Below, in pieces: positions 22,379 to 34,200 of a DNA stretch of 64,000 nucleotides. Location: the NCBI GenBank assembly GCA_963682175.1, contig OY821772.1, forward strand, positions 16,174,743-16,238,742, written 5' to 3'. This stretch comes from Triglochin maritima. Lineage: Eukaryota > Streptophyta > Magnoliopsida > Alismatales > Juncaginaceae. Each line of letters opens with the position of its first letter. Within the stretch, counting starts at the first letter, position 1. Position numbers and translations under genes: made by a program. The notes under the pieces were generated by a model that saw only the letters and a program-made list of their open reading frames with translations, was not told where the DNA came from and made no database searches.

Positions 22379-23985
22379 TGATTGATCGTTTTATATTTAA
22401 CCGCAAGTGCACGACCGCGTTAAAGCGGTGGCAAATATGGGTCGTCCACTAGGAGGTGTATCGACGCTTGGTTTGTTCGAAGGCGAGAGGTAAAAAGAAG
22501 GAGAGAAAGGTTGGTTACACTAAACTACACTAAGATGCAAAAAGGAAATGAAGATAAGCAATAAAACTAAGCCCCATAGGGGGTAGAGATATAATGTGAA
22601 CATAAAGAAGTGTGTGTGTGTTCATTAAGCTCCTCACAACAAGTAGTGCATGAAATCATAAAACTACATCCAACTTTGCCTCCACATGAATTAAGATAAG
22701 ACTACATCATTAAAACATACAAGACAATAATTGGAATGAAGCTACATGAACTCAAGTATAAAGACTAGACCCTACTATGCCTCCACATGAATTAAGATAA
22801 GACTACATCATTAAAAAATACAAGACATTAGCTAAGGTAAAGGCAACAAGAGCACATACACTACAAATTGTGTTTCCAATATTAACTTCATCCATATCCT
22901 AACCTTATCATTCCCCATAAAATAGGTCCACTAATCAAAACATAAGCTAAGCTTCATTCAAGAGCATTAGCATATCAAAGATAAGAGTGAAAACCCATTA
23001 GATGGTTATGGAAATCATATAAAGCTCAAGGGATAAAGATAACACACACTTAATACACTACATAATTATATCACATATTTCTCCACCCCCCAAATGGGGA
23101 TAAAAGTACTCACTACTCATTACACTAACTATATTAACAAAAGAAAGCATAATACTGAAATGAAAGTTAACTAAGAAAGCAAGAAGTATTAAAGAAGCTT
23201 AAAAGGAAAGGAAAGACTAAACAAACATGCACAAATTAAAAGACAAGATTAAAAGAAACTAGAAGAATTATTTTATTAACAAATGACTCACATTGAAGGT
23301 AGCATTCATCTCCACCTTGAGTTTTTGCTTCAAGGCTCACTCCTTAGTAGAGAGAATGCCACCAAGCAATGGGTAATTACAATGGAAGGTGAAGAGTTCT
23401 ATTTATAAGCATAGAAAAAGCTAATCGGGGACAATCCTCCGATGTGGGACTAAACCAATACCAAAAATAGCCTAATACCAGCTAATGTGGGACTAAACCA
23501 ATACCAGCTAATGTGGGACTAAACCAACACATAATAATACAAGTCCAGGAGAAAGCTTAGAGGATCTAGGGCTATATGGACCGCCAATTAGCGGTCCAAG
23601 ACCACCAATTGGCAGTCTATAAACTTCAGATCGCGTTGGTTTTTGTTGTGGGCTTTGCTTGGAGTGTTTCTTGGTCTTGGATGCATCTACTTGGTTTAGT
23701 GGAGCTCCGACCCGAATCGAATTGACAAAATACTCCCCATGATGGTGTGGAGTTTCCTGTTTTGCTCTTAGGTCCTCCTGTCTTACGTTCAGGTCCTTCT
23801 TCCTTGCATCTTGGTCCGCAGGTCTCACAATTAAGTCCTTTTTCCTGCTTTTGGGTCCTTTCATGGCTCTTCTCTTCAAAACTCTTTATTTCTGAAAATC
23901 AAACATAAAACTAGTCACGTAGCATTGCTTAGGTGTAAGATAATGGATATAAGGTACAAATATAAGCATCAAATGATGTCAATCA
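22379..23985 (-). repeat. Family-T LTR2 (shared central LTR)
   Basis: 1607 bp. It serves as 3' LTR of the right unit and 5' LTR of the left unit. It carries an extra stretch of about 52 bp at 23474-23526 made of two units of taccagctaatgtgggact-type sequence, absent from LTR1 and LTR3. Palindromes at 23579-23596 and 23600-23617. No TSD at its borders. Confidence 0.92.
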
Positions 23986-24641
23986 GATACCCCCACACCT
24001 AAGTTTTGGCTAGTCCCGAGCAAAACAAAGAAAGAGAAAAGCAAACGAAATACAAGAAATCCTAACTCACTTTCGTAGGAATCACGGTTGCACTTAGCAC
24101 ATGCAACAAGCCGTTAAACTTCTTTGTTGCCAAGGAGGAGGAGTGTGTTCTCCTGAGGGTTTTCAGCGGATATACCGACAAAATCCGAACAAGATGCATT
24201 ATTCAATCTAGACACTCGACTCGTTGGAAATATTTTGTCGATCAATGGACGCGGTAATACTACGGGCCGACTCTATATAGGTAATCAGTCCACACCTAGC
24301 CTAATAAACCATTCGTGCAAGTTAAATAAGGACTTAAGTGAAAGACATGGACAACCTCAACATCCTCAAGTGCTACAAAGTGTAAGGTCGATTAAGGTTC
24401 TTATTTGCATTACGAATTTTTTTTTCTTTTTGTTTCTTTTCTCATTTTTTTTCTTTTTCTATTTATTAGTTGGAGCTTCATTCTCCCAGGGTCAGGTTTC
24501 GTGCATCATTGCCCATGACGACTTACACTATCACGTACACCTTTCCCCAAATCTCCACATAGGGCAATCCCTACCACCCGTGTAACGAGAGTTCGGTCGG
24601 CGCATCCCAAGTCAGATGACTCGAAAGCACCAGGCACAAAG
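23986..24641 (-). other. 3' interior of the right family-T unit, part 1
   Basis: Matches 18179-18835. It ends at caaag (24637-24641), the left TSD of the SIRE-like solo LTR. Contains the polypurine tract at 23986-24003. Confidence 0.75.
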
Positions 24642-26153
24642 TGTTGGCTTTTTAGCCTTAATCTTTATTTAGTTTTGATGATTAAGTAATCTAATCTTAA
24701 TCTATATTTAATCAATCAACCTAGACAATCAAAGTAAGCAAACATGAATACATGCATTGCATATATATTCGTGTACTTGCGATATTCTTAATAGGTTGAT
24801 GAAGAATCAAGATAAGGAGCTTGGGGACAAGAAGATAAAGACTCAAGACATGTAATCAAGCTTTGGACCAATATGTAATGTAGTATAATTTGAGTCCTAA
24901 GGATTAATGTAAACTTGAGCACATTAGGATTATGTCACGTATCCCCACGGTTAACCGACCCCTTCTCGGTAAACCGAATCTTGTAGAGTTCGGTCCACCG
25001 AACACCTTGCGGTCAACCGTGTAGAATCCTTTAGGTGTTCCCTGGAATAACCACCTCGGTATACCGAACCGCCTTCGGTAGACCGAATTAGCCTGGACCG
25101 GTTTTGGACTTTGCTCCAACGGTCGTATTTAATTGTTGACCTAAAGCCAAATTGACTTATCCATATTCGGTACACCGAACTTCATTCGGTCAACCGAATC
25201 ATATTGCTTTAGGAGACCAACGGCTATTTAACTTGACCGTTATTGGTAAACCAATCTCCCACGCTTTGTCAGCGCAATTCCCGCGCTACTTCGGTATACC
25301 GAAGTAGATACGGTCAACCAAACATGAGTAGATCAGAGCCCAATCAATTCTACTGTCCACCTTGGAACGGTGAACCGAATGGACTTCGGTGAACCGAATT
25401 TAATTAGGGCTAAATAGATAAAAGCTACTGGAGGTTGGTGAACGGTGATCCGATACATAATCGGTCAACCGAGTTCTTTGTTCAGACCAATGTTTCGGAC
25501 TACCGTGTGGATAACGGTCGACCGAATCTGTCTCGATTTCTGGCCGAGCTTAAGTCACATCTTGCTTTCTCATTGGTCCATTCCCCACCAACTCCCAAAC
25601 GGCTAGATGAGCTTGAAGGCTTATAAATAGGACCTCATTTGGTTGCTTTGGACTTCTTGAACACTTCCTATCTATCCAATACTCAAAGCCAAATCCTCTC
25701 CATCTTCAAGCTCTCCGCCACAACACTCAAGCCTAAACTTCACCACTTGCATATCCAATTCCATATCATATCCAAGTGTGCTTAAGTATAGAGTGTTAGT
25801 TAGATTGTGATTCCAATTCCTTATTCAAGAAACACCAAGTTGTAAAGGTTCGAGGAAGCTCCCTCTCGGGTTGTGAGAGGAGACACGAGCGAGGCGAGGT
25901 TGTTCGCGAGGCTCGGTGTTGTAAACGGCGTTGGTCTCGGCCCGGAACGGAGATCGGTTAGTGGAACCGTAAGCGAGGCTCGGGGGATCGAGCGAGGCTT
26001 GCGAGGAGGACTAGGACCCGGGTGTGGGTGCCGAACCTCTCTAAACTCCGGTGTCGACGAATTTGTGGTTTGCAATTGTCTCTTCCTTAATCCTTCGATT
26101 AGTATTTTTAATTCCGCATTTTTCTATCGATTAGAGGGCCATAGATCCTAACA
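24642..26153 (+). repeat. SIRE-like solo LTR in the right family-T unit
   Basis: 1512 bp, TGTTGGCTTTTTAGCC...GATCCTAACA, flanked by the TSD caaag (24637-24641 and 26154-26158). The uninterrupted target site exists in the left unit at about 18830. The start and the 3' part resemble the Copia-C LTR. A TATA box (ttataaatag) lies at 25621-25630. Its upstream half holds at least 13 exact CGGTNNACCG palindromes between 24948 and 25524. It is the youngest insertion of the nest. Confidence 0.92.
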
Positions 26154-27134
26154 CAAAGTCCCTTCAGACCTACTTTCCCGAGTGATAGGAGCCGTGCGAG
26201 AAGAGAGAACACCTACTCACTTATGTCTTATCTACACATGAACCAAAACCCCTACACTTATGTCTCACAATAAGATTTTAGAAGGTCCTTGACTACAACA
26301 AACTTCCTTAAGTTAACAGACACGAATTATTGACTCACTAGGATCAGGGTGGACTTCTTTAAATATTTGAGCACTGAAACCCTATGATTACTCACCCCCA
26401 AAGGAAAACTGGGGTGCATCCTAACAACTCGATAAATCCTAAAGCCACAGTACTAGATATCCTAATGCATCAAGTTCAAGACAATTTTAGGAGCTTTCTT
26501 TTTACTTTGCCTCTCAACGGTTTTGCACATCCTAAACACACGCAAAACCCACAAAACATTTTCTTTCGCAAACACATGAAGATTTTGAAAGAAATGTGAA
26601 AATTTTAAAGCACTAGGCAAGCAAAAGAAGACAAGTCACCCAAGGATCATGGAAAGCAGATATATCGATATTAAATGCAGCACACTAACATGACCCTAAA
26701 AATGCAAACAAAAGAAAACAAAATCAAAGGAAAAAGACTCAACTATGTACATACGTAAAACACCCCCCCCCCCACACCTAGTTCATGCATTGTCCTCAAT
26801 GAATGTGAGCAAGATACTATATGGAGTTATGCATGAAAAAGAGTAGATCTCACCAACGTGAAGTACAAAGGGAAGTTTCGGCTACGTTGATGGACACATC
26901 CCAAATTCCCTCAAAACCTATGAGAAGATAAAGAAGGGATACAAATACGTGAAAGAACTGGGGCCCAAATACACAAGCGTTGGAGCCCACAACAATCGAT
27001 GCTCACTGAAGGAGTCTTTTATTGTACTTCTTTTTTTTTCTTTTCTTTATTTATTTATTTATATATAACTATGTACAAACATAAGTTCCCATCTTCATTT
27101 GTCAAAGACATCAAATGGGAATCTCAAGAGTGGG
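26154..27134 (-). other. 3' interior of the right family-T unit, part 2
   Basis: Matches 18830-19790. The internal polypurine tract at 26763-26778 has 11 consecutive C on the plus strand, against about six to seven in the left unit. Confidence 0.7.
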
Positions 27135-28664
27135 TCAATGCACTTGGAAAGGGAACATGACACCACGCGGGGACAGAATACGCATGCGTGGGCCCCCTTC
27201 ACAAAGAGCACCAGAAGAAATGAGAGGTTCATGAATTGGACGCAAAGGCGTCTTATTCAAAGGATCAAACTGAAAGAGCTTGAACCTCTCGAGAGTTTGG
27301 GAAATAAAGGGCAACGGAAGAAGAATATCTCCCGTTGCGGAACTGAAGTTATGATCATCAATCCAAACTCTCCAACCAACAGGCTGGTGGGTCGGAACGA
27401 GGTCAAGCACCTCGTTGTGCATGTCCAACTCACCAGGAGAACAGGAAGTGGGTCTCATACCCAAGGTATCCTCCAAGGAACTCCTAATACCCTCACGAGC
27501 AATGTAGTTGTTTGATGTTCCGTCATTTCCAAGATGATCAGGAACAATAGTGAGAGGCAAACTCTCACCAGGTTGTTTGAAATTGAGGGGACTAGGGAGC
27601 TCTTGCTCCACCAGAGGTGAGTCCTGAGGAGGTACAACAATAAGATCATGTGGCTCAAGGGCCACGAGACAAGAAGATAAGGCACAATCCTGTGCCGACT
27701 CATAAAGAAGCTGGTCCAAGTTATTCTCAATTTGAATCGAATCCTCCACTAAGTGATTGTGAATTGAAACCCCAAGTCCCTCAGACTGACTAGGAGTTTG
27801 ACGTTGAAAGGTTGTGTTTTGAATTTGTGGATGTGGTGGTGGTTCGATATCAAAAGAAGAATCCTCATGTTGACGTGAAATGTCACTCTCCTCACGTTCA
27901 CGTAATTGCTGCGACATTTGACTCACTTGCAGTGCCATATTTTGTATGGACTGTTGAATGGTTTCCATGACCGTAAGGAAAGTTTGTTTCGAGGAATCAG
28001 GTATGTGGTCAACTATGAGGTCCAAGTCAGAGCTTGGGAAATTATGGGGTTGGGTGTTGATGGGCTGAGAATGAGTCCAATGATTTGAAGTGGGGTGTTG
28101 GTAGAATTTGGGGTATTCGAGAGAAGGATACTGTGGTGGAAATGAAGTATAAGAATTTGAATACGAATTGTCTCCCCACGAATCCATCCCTCTCGGGTTG
28201 TACGCGGATGCGTAATGGTCATATTGAGCATTTTGGGAAAAGGTATGCTCATACTCAGGCTCTGGGGGAACATAAGGACATTCCCCGAAATCATGACCAC
28301 TCAACCCACAACAGTGACACGGTACGGCTACTGGAGCCACCGGTGCACTCATGTCGTCTGCCATACGCATGAAAGAGGCCAAAGTTTGTTGTAATGTCTC
28401 AGTTTGTTGACCAGCATATGATCCGACATAACTAGATTGTGGTCTAGCAGTCGGTGCCTCTCTCATGTTACCCCTATATGAAGATTGCTCAGTCACACAA
28501 TGAAGATTATCCCAACCATACGGAGTGTTCGTCTGAGCCACCCCAGGTTGCATGGGTCCAGAGTACCAGGGAGAATCATCCTGGTCCCAACAATGATATG
28601 GATGGTTGCCCATGTAGCCATCCATCTCAAGAAAAACTCTCGAGTCGACCACTCTCACCACCAC
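27135..28664 (-). CDS. Intact Gag C-terminus / RT-remnant chimeric protein, family-T element
   Basis: A 509-codon open frame. Residues 116-129 are a CCHC zinc knuckle (C116, C119, H124, C129). Residues 132-190 are Tyr/Ser/Pro-rich and 222-257 form a probable coiled coil (SIQNMALQVSQMSQQLRER). This is the order seen at the C-terminus of Athila-type Gag: knuckle, YNP-type linker, then a Q-rich helix. Residues 430-461 (GWRVWIDDHNFSSATG, then PLPFISQTLERF) match the conserved start of a Gypsy reverse transcriptase finger, without the catalytic Asp motifs. The capsid domain, protease, RT core, RNase H and integrase are absent. Start chosen at the first ATG after the leader; the second ATG (residue 14) is also possible. 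Whether the protein is made is unknown. Confidence 0.75.
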   Translation of the reverse strand: MVVRVVDSRVFLEMDGYMGNHPYHCWDQDDSPWYSGPMQPGVAQTNTPYGWDNLHCVTEQSSYRGNMREAPTARPQSSYVGSYAGQQTETLQQTLASFMRMADDMSAPVAPVAVPCHCCGLSGHDFGECPYVPPEPEYEHTFSQNAQYDHYASAYNPRGMDSWGDNSYSNSYTSFPPQYPSLEYPKFYQHPTSNHWTHSQPINTQPHNFPSSDLDLIVDHIPDSSKQTFLTVMETIQQSIQNMALQVSQMSQQLREREESDISRQHEDSSFDIEPPPHPQIQNTTFQRQTPSQSEGLGVSIHNHLVEDSIQIENNLDQLLYESAQDCALSSCLVALEPHDLIVVPPQDSPLVEQELPSPLNFKQPGESLPLTIVPDHLGNDGTSNNYIAREGIRSSLEDTLGMRPTSCSPGELDMHNEVLDLVPTHQPVGWRVWIDDHNFSSATGDILLPLPFISQTLERFKLFQFDPLNKTPLRPIHEPLISSGALCEGGPRMRILSPRGVMFPFQVH

Positions 28665-29699
28665 GAGGCTAAGCTCGCAAAAAGTGCTCGACTCGACCCT
28701 AAAACGCTGCCAGAGAGTGTAAAGGGGAGGAGACTAAAACGTAGAGAATGGATGAGGAGAGGACTCAGATGAGGAGGAAAGAATCCCTAGAGCTAGCATG
28801 GGTAGTGAGATCAGAAAGAAGCCTAATCTAGCAAGCACGTCTCAAACAATGTAAGGCAATGGGTCCTTAGGCTAGACGACGCCTAACTTCGAGGTCACTA
28901 GCCTCGACACGTCTCACCTCCCTACAACGAGGACCACAATGCCCAGCAAGTGATACCAGATCCGGAGATCCAGTACCTCCTACTATCGACAACGTAGGCA
29001 ACGCCGATCAGGTCATGACGGTCTCAACTAGATTACTCTCCTAGTGCGCCCGCAATCCTAGGGCCAATGTCTACTTGCTTTTAGTTAAGGATTTATTAAG
29101 AGTGATTTTTGGGGCCAAGGAAAGGGTGATGAAATCCCCCACCTTATCTTTTATGGGACAGCCCCTCCTTAGTAGCGTTTTGATCCTAAGTCTAGCAATC
29201 AATCGCTCGCTCACTCTTGTCCTGATGCAATTCCTACTAACTAATGCATGAGCATACGAGATGAATGAATGAGTGTAGGAAATTGCGTACCTCACGCCAG
29301 CACTCAACAACTAAAAATAAAGCTAAAAGAAAAGACAACTATATGCCTAAGTCAATACATGATGCGTGACCTAAACAAGTAAGAACGTCTAGTCTTTTAC
29401 TTTTGATTTTAGGGCCAAGTTGATTAATGGGGGAGTGATTAATGATCTGGGAGCAAACGAGAAGTCACAGCATGCAAAATAGGGCTCCCAGATAACACAA
29501 ATTACATAACAAACTATCATAAAAAATTTGAGAGCAGGAAACCCTCACCAGGCCGCCAATTGGCGGTCTCCAACCGCTGATTCCCGGAAACTTGTCCAGT
29601 AGCCTCCCCTTGCTCCGATGGTTCCCAAACTAAGAAAAACTAGAAACAAAAAATCAAAAACCCCTCGAATCGTCCAAACCAAGGTCTGGACAGAGCACC
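28665..29699 (-). other. Leader of the right family-T unit
   Basis: About 1 kb, nearly identical to 21320-22354, with the palindrome at 29551-29568 and the conserved 79-codon frame at 29071-29310. A long, structured leader would fit RNA dimerisation or packaging signals, but that is inference. Confidence 0.65.
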
Positions 29700-29717
29700 T
29701 CCCCGGCAACGGCGCCA
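29700..29717 (-). other. Primer-binding site (Asp tRNA type) of the right unit
   Basis: Identical 18-base match to the aspartate tRNA 3' end, six bases from LTR3. Confidence 0.92.
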
Positions 29718-29723
29718 AAAACT

Positions 29724-31277
29724 TGATTGATCGTTTTATATTTAACCGCAAGTGCACGACCGCGTTAAAGCGGTGGCAAATATGGGTCGTCCACTAGGAG
29801 GTGTATCGACGCTTGGTTTGTTCGAAGGCGAGAGGTAAAAAGAAGGAGAGAAAGGTTGGTTACACTAAACTACACTAAGATGCAAAAAGGAAATGAAGAT
29901 AAGCAATAAAACTAAGCCCCATAGGGGGTAGAGATATAATGTGAACATAAAGAAGTGTGTGTGTGTTCATTAAGCTCCTCACAACAAGTAGTGCATGAAA
30001 TCATAAAACTACATCCAACTTTGCCTCCACATGAATTAAGATAAGACTACATCATTAAAACATACAAGACAATAATTGGAATGAAGCTACATGAACTCAA
30101 GTATAAAGACTAGACCCTACTATGCCTCCACATGAATTAAGATAAGACTACATCATTAAAAAATACAAGACATTAGCTAAGGTAAAGGCAACAAGAGCAC
30201 ATACACTACAAATTGTGTTTCCAATATTAACTTCATCCATATCCTAACCTTATCATTCCCCATAAAATAGGTCCACTAATCAAAACATAAGCTAAGCTTC
30301 ATTCAAGAGCATTAGCATATCAAAGATAAGAGTGAAAACCCATTAGATGGTTATGGAAATCATATAAAGCTCAAGGGATAAAGATAACACACACTTAATA
30401 CACTACATGATTATATCACATATTTCTCCACCCCCCAAATGGGGATAAAACTACTCACTACTCATTACACTAACTATATTAACAAAAGAAAGCATAATAC
30501 TGAAATGAAAGTTAACTAAGAAAGCAAGAAGTATTAAAGAAGCTTAAAAGGAAAGGAAAGACTAAACAAACATGCACAAATTAAAAGACAAGATTAAAAG
30601 AAACTAGAAGAATTATTTTATTAACAAATGACTCACATTGAAGGTGACATTCATCTCCACCTTGAGTTTTTGCTTCAAGGCTCACTCCTTAGTAGAGAGA
30701 ATGCCACCAAGCAATGGGTAATTACAATGGACGGTGAAGAGTTCTATTTATAAGCATAGAAAAAGCTAATCGGGGACAATCCCTCGATGTGGGACTAAAC
30801 CAATACCAAAAATAGCCTAAACACATAATAATACAAGTCCAGGAGAAAGCTTAGCAGATCTGGGGCTATATGGACCGCCAATTAGCGGTCCAAGACCGCC
30901 AATTGGCGGTCTATAAACTTCAGATCGCGTTGGTTTTTGTTGTGGGATTTTCTCGGAGTGTTTCTTGGTCTTGGATGCATCTACTTGGTTTAGTGGAGCT
31001 CCGACCCGAATCGAATTGACAAAATACTCCCCATGATGGTGTGGAGTTTCCTGTTTACTCTTAGGTCCTCCTGTCTTAAGTTCAGGTCATTCTTCCTTGC
31101 ATCTTGGTCCCCAGGTCTCACAATTAAGTCTTTTTTCCTGCTTTTGGGTCCTTTCATGGCTCTTCTCTTCAAACCTCTTTATTTCTGAAAATCAAAATAA
31201 AACTCGTCACGTAGCATTGCTTAGGTGTAAGATAATGGATATAAGGTACAAATATAAGCATGAAATGATGTCAATCA
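29724..31277 (-). repeat. Family-T LTR3 (5' LTR of the tandem)
   Basis: 1554 bp, TGATTGATC...GATGTCAATCA, followed by the TSD accat at 31278-31282. Palindromes gaccgccaattagcggtc (30873-30890) and gaccgccaattggcggtc (30894-30911) lie in the upstream promoter region, read on the minus strand. Confidence 0.92.
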
Positions 31278-31282
31278 ACCAT

Positions 31283-34200
31283 GTTACAATATTTGTTTTG
31301 TCGCATTATGCTTATTGGAAATCAATTTATAAGAAAAGTCAGATGTGAGTTGTGTGTGCTTTTATTTGATGTGAGGCATATACTTCTCATGATTTAGAAA
31401 ATATGCACTTGACCTTGTTCGATCTTAGCTGAAATATTACTAAAGCTATATTGGATGTACTTTTCCACCCGTAAGTTGAAATTTTACTATTGGTATGATT
31501 TGTAAAAAATTAAAGACCGGGTAATTATGTAAAAGAAGACAAAACACTTTATAGCAATCCTAACAAAATTTATATAAATATCAGAACGATGTGCTAATGA
31601 GTAAATTTATGTGGTCCATCATATTGTTTTCCAAATAAAACTTTGTGGCCAGAAGACCACAAATATGTACTTGAAATGTAAAAGGAAAATGACTTTATCC
31701 ACCATGCAAGGTAATGATCTGATACTCCAGTAGTATTACAGAGCCAAAAAATTAAAAAATTATTTTTTTACGCTTATGCCTAGATGACTTGTGCTTTAAA
31801 TGCATGAGTATTAGTTGTTGTGTGACCACAATATTTGCTCTAGTGTCTCTAGCACTTGTGCCTGAAGCACATTCTAAAGTGTTATGGAAGAAAAAAATTC
31901 ATGGTTGATGGGGAAAAGTTGTGCAAATACGAACTATGAGATTCAAATGACTCTAAAAAGGGTCAACAAGGCAAAGTAGGCCCAGAAGTGCCTCTGAGAA
32001 GTTACCACTATATATGTATGTCATATCATGTGAGAATTATGATGTATATTCCATACCTTGGATTACTTGATTGACTTCTACTGGTCAGATAAAAATGAAA
32101 TCAAATTCGATGACACATTTGCACATCAAAATGAGGTTCATTTGATTATCATATTTTCATAATTATTATCTTTAAGCTTTTGATTTAGTTGTTATTCAGT
32201 TGAAACTATATATTTTATATTGGTTAGTGCTCTCATTAGTCTTCTATTTTATATTTAACATAGGAAAGATGATTTACGCATCATGTGTAGTGTTGTCATA
32301 CAGACCATATTAAGAGATAAGTATTTCTCTAATTTGATAATGAGAAAAGCCAATGCCATTACTGTACATGGTCATACGAATTTAGTAGAAAGCTCCAAAA
32401 GAGTCATACCTACTGTTACATATGGAATTATCTTGATTTTAAATGATGTATTTTATTTATTAGGTCTCAAAAAAACTTATTGAGTTTCAAATAGCCAGAA
32501 TGACTTGTTTTGAGACTACAATTGAAGTAAAGAAGATTTTTTTATAATTACTAAAATCATGATAGACAAGAAAAATACTATTGAGAAAATTATCTAACGT
32601 TTGAACGACGTATCGTTGCACATGTAGTGGCTTGGTTAAAAGACATCCAATGGTGAACCAAATGAATATTGATTATAATGGTATGACCGATTAGGTCAAT
32701 GATGATAAGATATGATGACAAAATTAGTCAGTGACAAAATGGAATTATCTTGATTTTAAATGATGTATTTTATTTATTAGGTCTCAAAAAAAAATTATTG
32801 AGTTTCAAATCACCAGAATGACTTGTTTTGAGACTACAATTGAAGTAAAGAAGATTTTTATAATTACTAAAATCATGATAGGCAAGAAAAATACTATTGA
32901 GAAAATTATCTAACGTTTTAATGACGTATCGTTGCACATGTAGTGGCTTGGTTAAAAGACATGCAATGGTGAACCAAATGAATATTGATTCTAATGGTAT
33001 GACCAATTAGGTCAATGATGATAAGATATGATGACAAATGTTGTTGACATGTCATATGACCATCTTTAGAAGAATGAGAAGATTCTTCAACTAAGTGTAT
33101 CCACGAGCTCTATCTTTTCGTGGAATGTGATAACTTATGTTATGCATTACTTGTGATTGAAAGCCGTAAGCATAAGTTATTGAAAAATCACAATATATAA
33201 CCTCGTATTTTGGATCATGTGCTTGAAGCACACGTTACAAAACATCGTGAAAGAAAAGAGCATACTCGACGAAAAAAAAGTGCAAATATGAATTAATATG
33301 AGATTATAATGACTCTCAAACGAGTTAACTTGATATATCAGCCCAAAAGTGCCTAAATGAAATTATCATTTGTATTCATTTTGGGTATCGACAACTATCC
33401 TGTATTATGGGTACCGACCCCATAAGCACAGCGAAACGAGTCCCTCTATTGACAAAATATCTCTTAAGATGGATCATTTTGGGAATATTTTCTCATTTAT
33501 TATTAGACCAAGATCATATTATAAATACTCTTTTATTTTATATACTTGTATGTTGTTGAATGAAAATTTTCCCATCTACGATTTCTTTTACATTTTTTAT
33601 TACCACCTCCAAAATTTAGTGGTCTCAAATTAAATTGGACTTTTGAGGATGATTCTTATTCCTGATCATATTAAAGTATTTGAAGCCCTTGAAGCATGAT
33701 GTATTGTATTGTTTAGTCCAACAATTATATATATAGTAGAGGCACGTATTTTTGGCATTAGGGGGAGAAATCCAGAAGCTTAAAGAATGCAAAGAAAATA
33801 TACTACATTGAACTTGAAGTTCATAAGAGAATATACGTACAAGTATCGTTGAACCTGAAGTTCATAAAATCATTAACTTACAATATCTAGCAAGTAATTG
33901 TCATACGTTTTTATTGATCACAAAAGAGTGACTAAGTCTTGTATTACTAGACATAAAGCGCATAATATAAAGTGGAGATCTCCACATGATACAATATATT
34001 TGAGCTCAACCAACGCCAGTAGCGTGGTCTATAACATATATTATTTGTGGAAATGAAAATAAAAGTTAGTCACTGATTACACCTCCTGAAGAGGTTATTC
34101 CTGAAGAATATAAACCCGGTAAAATAAAAGCAGCTACTGGCAAATGTATAAATTCTAGGATACATAACGGTCAAATCCTAATGTTTAGGGAAACGACGAG

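Larger units (their letters stand above)
16624..31277 (-). mobile_element. Three-LTR tandem of a non-autonomous family-T (Athila/Tat-like) element
   Basis: Structure LTR1 (16624-18178), interior, LTR2 (22379-23985), interior, LTR3 (29724-31277), all on the minus strand. A single TSD pair accat (16619-16623 and 31278-31282) flanks the whole array, and no TSD flanks LTR2. Each LTR begins and ends with TGATTGA/TCAATCA. Each interior (about 4.2 kb without the later solo LTR) has an Asp-tRNA primer-binding site, a long leader, one gag-like frame and polypurine tracts, but no protease, RT, RNase H or integrase genes. The interiors appear about 98% alike by eye. Transposition would need proteins from a relative. 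Confidence 0.9.

Noticed and set aside
24948..25524. Regularly repeated palindromes considered as a CRISPR-like array
   Set aside because: Spacing is irregular, units are 10 bp, and the location is a plant LTR promoter region.
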